Part shown: piece by piece, positions 14,926 to 19,070 of the stretch
Layout: each line of letters begins with the position of its first letter
Numbering within the stretch: the first letter of the stretch is position 1
DNA from: Rhodanobacter sp.
GTDB lineage: Bacteria; Pseudomonadota; Gammaproteobacteria; Xanthomonadales; Rhodanobacteraceae
Assembly: GCA_026193555.1 (NCBI GenBank)
Contig: JAPHUU010000077.1
Span: 1 to 19,070 of the forward strand
Direction of reading: 5' to 3'
DNA: 19,070 nucleotides
Translations under genes and position numbers: made by a program
The notes under the pieces: generated by a model
Databases searched by the model: none
What the model was told of the DNA's origin: nothing
What the model saw: the letters and a program-made list of their open reading frames with translations, nothing else

Positions 14926-17900
14926 CTAGTCGCCGATCGTCAGCAATGATGCATTGCCGCCGGCTGCTGTCGTATTGATGGTGAGCGTACGTTCGCTGGC
15001 GAAGCGCAGCAGGTAGTGCGGGCCGCCCGCCTTGGGTCCGGTGCCGGACAGGCCTTCACCGCCGAACGGCTGCACACCGACCACGGCGCCGATCTGGTTG
15101 CGGTTGACGTAGCAGTTGCCGACGCGGGCATGCCGGCTGATGAAGTCGACGGTGGCATCGATGCGACTGTGGATGCCCAGGGTCAGGCCGTAACCGGTGG
15201 CGTTGATCTCTTCGACCACCTGCTTGAGCTCGCTGGCCTTGAATCGGATCAGGTGCAGCACCGGGCCGAACACCTCGCGCTGCAGCATCGAAAGCGCCGG
15301 AATCTCGTAGGCGCGCGGGGCGAAGAAGGTGCCGTGGCCGGTCTCGTCTGGATCCATCGGCGCCTCGGCGATCTTCTTGGCCTCGCGGTCCATTCGTTCG
15401 GCGTGGGCGACCAGGATCGCGCGGGCCTCCTCGTCGATCACCGGGCCGACGTCGGTGGAAAGCTGGCCGGGATCGCCGACCTTCAGCTCGGCCATCGCAC
15501 CGGCCAGCATGGCGATCACCTTGTCGGCGATGTCCTCCTGCACATACAACACGCGCGCCGCCGAGCAGCGCTGGCCGGCGGACTGGAACGCCGAGGCGAT
15601 CACGTCCTTGACGATCTGCTCGGGCAGGGCGGAGGAGTCGGTGATCATCGCGTTCTGGCCGCCGGTCTCGGCCACCAGCACGGCGATCTGCGCGTTGCGT
15701 GCGGCGAGCGCGCGGTTGATCGCCCACGCGGTTTCGGTGGCGCCGGTGAACACCACGCCGGCCACCCGCGGGTCGCGGGTCAGTGCCGCGCCGACGGTCG
15801 GGCCATCGCCCGGCAGGTACTGCAGAACGTCCTTTGGAATACCCGCTTCGTGCAGCAACTGGGTGGCAAGGTAGCCGATCAGGCTGGTCTGTTCGGCCGG
15901 CTTGGCCAGCACGGTGTTGCCGGCGGCCAGCGCGGCACTGACCTGGCCGATGAAGATGGCCAGCGGGAAATTCCACGGGCTGATACCGACAAACACGCCG
16001 CGACCTTCCAGGAACAGCTGGTTGCTCTCGCCGGTCGGGCCGGGCAGCAGCTCGGGTTCGGCAAACAGGCGTCGCGCCATGGTGGCGTAGTAGCGCAGGA
16101 AGTCGGCCGCCTCGCGAATTTCGGCGATGGCGTCGGGCAGGCTCTTGCCGGCCTCGCGCACGCACAGCGCGATGAACTCGGCGCGGCGCGCCTCCAGCAG
16201 TTCAGCGGCGTACTCGAGCATGGCGGCGCGGTTCGCCACCGGCATGTTGTCCCAGCGGGTCTGCGCCGCGACGGCATTGGCCAGCGCCTTGTCGACCGTG
16301 GCCTGGTCGGCGGTGACATAGCTGCCGAGCTTTCGCCGGCGGTCGGATGGGTCAGTGACCTCAATGGTGGCGCCTGCACTGTTGGCGCCCGGCACCAGGG
16401 GGGACGCAGTCCACGGGCCATGCTGGGCGTTGACCGCCTCGACCAGTGCTCTCAGTTCGTTGTCGTTGGCAAAGTTGACGCCCATGGAATTCTTCCGAAG
16501 TTCACCGTAGAGATTGGCCGGCAGCGGGATGCGCGGATGGGAGACCGAGTCGAATGCGCGTACCGTCTCGCACGGGTCGGCGACCAGGTCGCGTGGCGGC
16601 ACGGTTTCATCCACCACGCGATTGACGAAGCTGGTGTTGGCGCCGTTCTCGAGCAGGCGGCGCACCAGATACGGCAGCAAGTCCTCGTGCGTGCCGACCG
16701 GCGCATAAACGCGGCAGGGCACGTTGAAGCTCTTGCGGCCGATCACCTCGGCATACAGATCCGTGCCCATGCCGTGCAGTCGCTGGTATTCGTAGTCGCG
16801 ACCCTGGGCGATGTGATGCACGGCTGCGATGGTGTGCGCGTTGTGGGTGGCGAACTGCGGGTAGATCAGCGTGCTGCCGGCGTTGAACAGCCGGCGCGCG
16901 CAGGCCAGATAGGAGACATCGGTGTTTGGCTTGCGGGTGAACACCGGGTAGCCGGCCAAGCCGTTTTCCTGCGCGCGCTTGATTTCGGCATCCCAGTAGG
17001 CGCCCTTGACCAGGCGCACATACCAGCGACGATTTGCAGCCAGCGCCGTCTCCACCAGCCAGTCGATCACGAACGGGGTGCGCTTGGCGTAGGCCTGCAC
17101 CACGACGCCCAGCCCGTTCCAGCCCTCCAGCGAAGGGTGCACGAACACGTCGCCGAGGATGTCCAGAGACAGTTCCAGGCGCTCGGCTTCCTCGGCATCG
17201 ACCGACAAGGCGATGCCCTGGGCCATCGCCAGTTGCGACAGCTCCAGCAGTTTCTCGACCAACGCGTGGCGCGCCCGGACTCGCTGGGCCACTTCGTAGC
17301 GCGGGAACAGCGCCGACAGCTTCACCGAGATCGATGGTGCATTGGTGTGGTTCGCGAACGGCCCGCGCTTGCCAAGGCCGGCGATCGCGTTGCGATATGC
17401 CTGCTGGTAGCGCTCGGCATCCGCCGCCGTCAGTGCCGATTCGCCGAGCATGTCGAACGAGTAGCGGTAGGGCCTGTTCTCCTTCTTGGCGCAGCGGTCC
17501 AATGCTTCCTCGATGTTGCGGCCCATCACGAACTGGTGGCCCATGATTCGCATCGCCTGGCGCACCGCCACGCGGATGGTCGGCTCGCCGATGCGCCCGA
17601 CCAGCCGGCGCAGGGCCCCGGTAAAATCGGTATGGGTGCTGTCGGTCAAATTGACCATTTGGCCGGTCAGCAGCAAGCCCCAGGTGGAGGCGTTGACCAG
17701 CAATGATTCACTGCGACCCAAGTGCTTGCGCCAGTCGGCATCGCCCAGCTTGTCACGGATCAGTTTGTCTGCCGTGGTGGTATCGGGGATGCGCAGCAGT
17801 GCTTCGGCCACGCACATCAGCAGCACGCCTTCCTCGCTGGAAAGATCGTATTGACGCATGAATGCGTCGACCACGCCCTGGTCCTTGGCGCGCGCTCGCA

Positions 17901-18081
17901 CCCTGGTGACGAGCGCCGCGGCGCGATCGATTACCGCCTCACACTCATCCGGCGGCAAGCTGGCCTGGTCAAGCAGGTCGAGGACGGCCTCGGTCTCGTC
18001 ACGTAGCCATGCGGCGGTAATGCGCGCGCGCGCTGGCGTGACGTCGTCGGGCAGATCTGGGCTGAGAATGGGCTGGTTCAC
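14926..18081 (-). CDS. putA: bifunctional proline dehydrogenase / L-glutamate-gamma-semialdehyde dehydrogenase PutA
   Basis: PutA oxidises proline to glutamate in two steps: an FAD proline dehydrogenase feeding the quinone pool, and an NAD P5C dehydrogenase. From GTG 18081 it has 1051 residues. The arm and PRODH barrel span about 10-515, with YVRLVKGAYWD (354-364), the YQRLHGMGTDLY segment (432-443) and the substrate-site arginines in YLVRRLLENGANTSFV (R474, R475). The P5CDH domain spans about 560-1040: SPWNFP (701-706), Glu805 in ETGGQN, Cys839 in SAGQRCSAAR, and GLSGTGPKAGGPHYL near the end. There is no N-terminal ribbon-helix-helix DNA-binding domain and no long C-terminal extension, so it is the short, non-repressor type. 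The GTG start fits a -10 box at 18122-18127 that excludes the longer frame from 18162, but its Shine-Dalgarno sequence is poor. Confidence 0.96.
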   Translation of the reverse strand: MNQPILSPDLPDDVTPARARITAAWLRDETEAVLDLLDQASLPPDECEAVIDRAAALVTRVRARAKDQGVVDAFMRQYDLSSEEGVLLMCVAEALLRIPDTTTADKLIRDKLGDADWRKHLGRSESLLVNASTWGLLLTGQMVNLTDSTHTDFTGALRRLVGRIGEPTIRVAVRQAMRIMGHQFVMGRNIEEALDRCAKKENRPYRYSFDMLGESALTAADAERYQQAYRNAIAGLGKRGPFANHTNAPSISVKLSALFPRYEVAQRVRARHALVEKLLELSQLAMAQGIALSVDAEEAERLELSLDILGDVFVHPSLEGWNGLGVVVQAYAKRTPFVIDWLVETALAANRRWYVRLVKGAYWDAEIKRAQENGLAGYPVFTRKPNTDVSYLACARRLFNAGSTLIYPQFATHNAHTIAAVHHIAQGRDYEYQRLHGMGTDLYAEVIGRKSFNVPCRVYAPVGTHEDLLPYLVRRLLENGANTSFVNRVVDETVPPRDLVADPCETVRAFDSVSHPRIPLPANLYGELRKNSMGVNFANDNELRALVEAVNAQHGPWTASPLVPGANSAGATIEVTDPSDRRRKLGSYVTADQATVDKALANAVAAQTRWDNMPVANRAAMLEYAAELLEARRAEFIALCVREAGKSLPDAIAEIREAADFLRYYATMARRLFAEPELLPGPTGESNQLFLEGRGVFVGISPWNFPLAIFIGQVSAALAAGNTVLAKPAEQTSLIGYLATQLLHEAGIPKDVLQYLPGDGPTVGAALTRDPRVAGVVFTGATETAWAINRALAARNAQIAVLVAETGGQNAMITDSSALPEQIVKDVIASAFQSAGQRCSAARVLYVQEDIADKVIAMLAGAMAELKVGDPGQLSTDVGPVIDEEARAILVAHAERMDREAKKIAEAPMDPDETGHGTFFAPRAYEIPALSMLQREVFGPVLHLIRFKASELKQVVEEINATGYGLTLGIHSRIDATVDFISRHARVGNCYVNRNQIGAVVGVQPFGGEGLSGTGPKAGGPHYLLRFASERTLTINTTAAGGNASLLTIGD

Positions 18082-18121
18082 GGGATGGCCAGAAAATCTG
18101 TCGACGGCGAGGGGAACGCGA

Positions 18122-18127
18122 ATTGTA
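18122..18127 (-). promoter_or_regulatory. possible -10 box of putA
   Basis: TACAAT on the minus strand matches the -10 consensus in five of six positions. A start point near 18115 would leave a leader of about 35 nt to GTG 18081. The -35 region is weak, so confidence is limited. Confidence 0.35.
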
Positions 18128-18251
18128 CGCTGGAAGGCGCAGCTTGCACGCCCGTGCCCCAAGCTGCGTCATCGAGCCGATTCGAGCGCCGCCGCCGCCG
18201 GCCGCCAACGAGCCACGATTGGCTGATCCAGATCATCCGCCTGCGACAATC

Positions 18252-18280
18252 TTGCTCACCGCCGCGTCGCAGCCTATCAT
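18252..18280 (+). promoter_or_regulatory. possible promoter of DUF2244-coxB
   Basis: TTGCTC (18252-18257) is followed after exactly 17 bases by TATCAT (18275-18280). The -10 box matches in five of six positions and the -35 box in three. It lies about 28 bases before the ATG at 18309, in the 227-bp region shared with divergent putA. I see no further gene in that region. Confidence 0.4.
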
Positions 18281-18308
18281 TCGCCTGTTCCAGGCACGCC
18301 GGATCCCC

Positions 18309-18794
18309 ATGATCGTGCTTCGACCAGCTGCCGCCGGCCTGCCGTGCGTAACGATGTGGCTCAGGCCAAATCGCTCGCTCAGCCGACGCGGCCTGCGTCG
18401 ACTGACCATGGCTCTGGTGGTGCTGGCGCTGACAACGGCAGGGCTGGGTGCGTGGCAGGGGAATGTGTTTGCTCCGCTGTTCGCCTTGGTGGAATCCGCC
18501 GCCATGGCCTACGCATTGCGCGTGGCTTGGCGGGCCGGCGGTCGCAGCGAACGTATTACCATTGACGCGTCGTCGATGGTGGTACGGTTTCTGCCAAGCC
18601 GGCACATCATCCGTTTCCAGTCGCACTGGGTGCGGGTGTTGCTGGAACGGGGCAACGGACGCCATCGCCTGCTGCTGTCGTCGCATGGCCACAATCTGGA
18701 GATCGGCGCATTTCTGGCGGAACAGGAACGCATCGAGCTTTCGAGGAAACTCATGGTGTTGCTGGCCGATATCAGCGGACAGCAGCGCAAATAG
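18309..18794 (+). CDS. DUF2244 membrane protein upstream of coxB
   Basis: This is a small inner-membrane protein of family DUF2244, function not established; 161 residues from ATG 18309. A second in-frame ATG (18354) would begin at MWLRPNRSL and is possible. The family signature LRPNRSLSRRG is at 18-28. Two membrane segments follow, about 31-50 and 52-74, then a soluble part with FQSHWVRVLLERG (103-115) and HNLEIGAFLAEQERIELSRKL (128-148), typical of the family end. It ends 20 bp before coxB on the same strand, which suggests one transcript. This association with aa3-type oxidase genes, which I recall from other proteobacteria, hints at a role in oxidase assembly or function; this is inference only. 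Confidence 0.85.
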   Translation: MIVLRPAAAGLPCVTMWLRPNRSLSRRGLRRLTMALVVLALTTAGLGAWQGNVFAPLFALVESAAMAYALRVAWRAGGRSERITIDASSMVVRFLPSRHIIRFQSHWVRVLLERGNGRHRLLLSSHGHNLEIGAFLAEQERIELSRKLMVLLADISGQQRK

Positions 18795-18814
18795 GTTCAA
18801 CAAAGGTGCAAGAC

Positions 18815-19070
18815 ATGACATCTGGCGGCATCAGGCGATCAATCACGGCATGGGCGGCAATGGCCCTCGCCTCGTTCGGCGGCGCGGTGCATGCGGCTCC
18901 GGACCCTTGGCAGCTGAACATGACTCGTGGCGTGACCACGTGGTCACAGGTGCCGTACGACCTCAACAACATCGTGCTGGGCGTGTGCGCAGGTATCGGC
19001 ACCCTGGTCTTCGGCGCGATGATCATCGCCATGTTCCGCTTCCGCAAGTCGCGCGGGGCGGTGGCGGAAA
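18815..19070 (+). CDS. coxB: cytochrome c oxidase subunit II, N-terminal part (continues beyond window)
   Basis: This would be subunit II of an aa3-type terminal oxidase, which holds the CuA site that accepts electrons from cytochrome c. Only 85 residues are visible. ATG 18815 has AAAGG (18802-18806) eight bases upstream. Residues 1-28 form a signal peptide ending VHAAP. The mature N-terminus WQLNMTRGVTTWSQVPYDLN resembles the subunit II start, followed by the first membrane segment (about 53-73, IVLGVCAGIGTLVFGAMIIAM) and a basic FRFRKSRGAVAE stop-transfer end. The CuA cysteines lie outside the window, so the call rests on the N-terminus and on DUF2244 in front. Cytochrome c4, encoded at the left of the window, is a possible electron donor. 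Confidence 0.85.
   Translation, partial: MTSGGIRRSITAWAAMALASFGGAVHAAPDPWQLNMTRGVTTWSQVPYDLNNIVLGVCAGIGTLVFGAMIIAMFRFRKSRGAVAE

Noticed and set aside
15016..17706. An 896-codon open frame on the plus strand
   Set aside because: It lies wholly antisense to putA, whose domains and catalytic residues are unmistakable. It is rich in Gly, Val, His and Gln as expected from reversed GC-rich codons, and shows no domain.
18082..18308. Upstream extension of the DUF2244 frame to 18123 and of the putA frame to 18162
   Set aside because: Both extensions overlap each other in opposite directions, carry Pro/Arg/Ala-rich shadow sequence, and lie upstream of the plausible promoters; family N-termini start further in.

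Overview
The window is GC-rich chromosomal DNA. Gene content and order suggest a gammaproteobacterium of the Xanthomonadales/Lysobacterales, most likely Rhodanobacteraceae (Rhodanobacter, Dyella or Frateuria-like). The clues are a tandem pair of lipoprotein DsbAs beside cytochrome c4 and engB, a very long membrane-anchored ankyrin protein, a short bifunctional PutA, and DUF2244 in front of coxB. The assignment is by memory of protein families, not a search. Genes fill the window densely; the longest gene-free stretch is about 230 bp. No tRNA, rRNA, CRISPR array, insertion sequence or phage gene was seen.

Layout: (1) 1-2420, minus strand: an envelope operon of cytochrome c4 followed by two DsbA-type thiol oxidoreductase lipoproteins; the last gene runs off the left edge. 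It has a good sigma70-like promoter (about 2498-2527) and diverges from engB, the ribosome-assembly GTPase (2537-3169). (2) 3238-4960: msrC-like free methionine-(R)-sulfoxide reductase (minus) diverges from bioD (plus), which appears to start at TTG and is overlapped by a possible 17-codon leader ORF; a 115-residue protein of unknown function follows. (3) 5092-9293, plus strand: a secreted or lipid-anchored M3 peptidase (Dcp type), a perfect 16-bp hairpin after it, then a glutathione-gated KefB/KefC-type K+/H+ antiporter. (4) 9435-14757, minus strand: a 1148-residue membrane plus ankyrin-repeat protein, a YcgL-domain protein, and a coniferyl-aldehyde-dehydrogenase-type ALDH with a palindrome directly in front of its start codon. 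(5) 14926-18081, minus strand: bifunctional PutA (proline to glutamate). (6) 18309-end, plus strand: a DUF2244 membrane protein and the start of coxB (cytochrome c oxidase subunit II).

Functionally the region is mainly housekeeping, with an oxidative and respiratory flavour: periplasmic disulfide formation plus a dihaem electron carrier, repair of oxidised methionine, glutathione-gated K+ efflux, aldehyde and proline oxidation, and the terminal oxidase. I see no clear new multi-gene system. The parts least explained by known families are the ankyrin protein, the 115-residue protein, the bioD start region, and several inverted repeats in leaders (5028-5062, 7326-7362, 7399-7419, 14765-14788).
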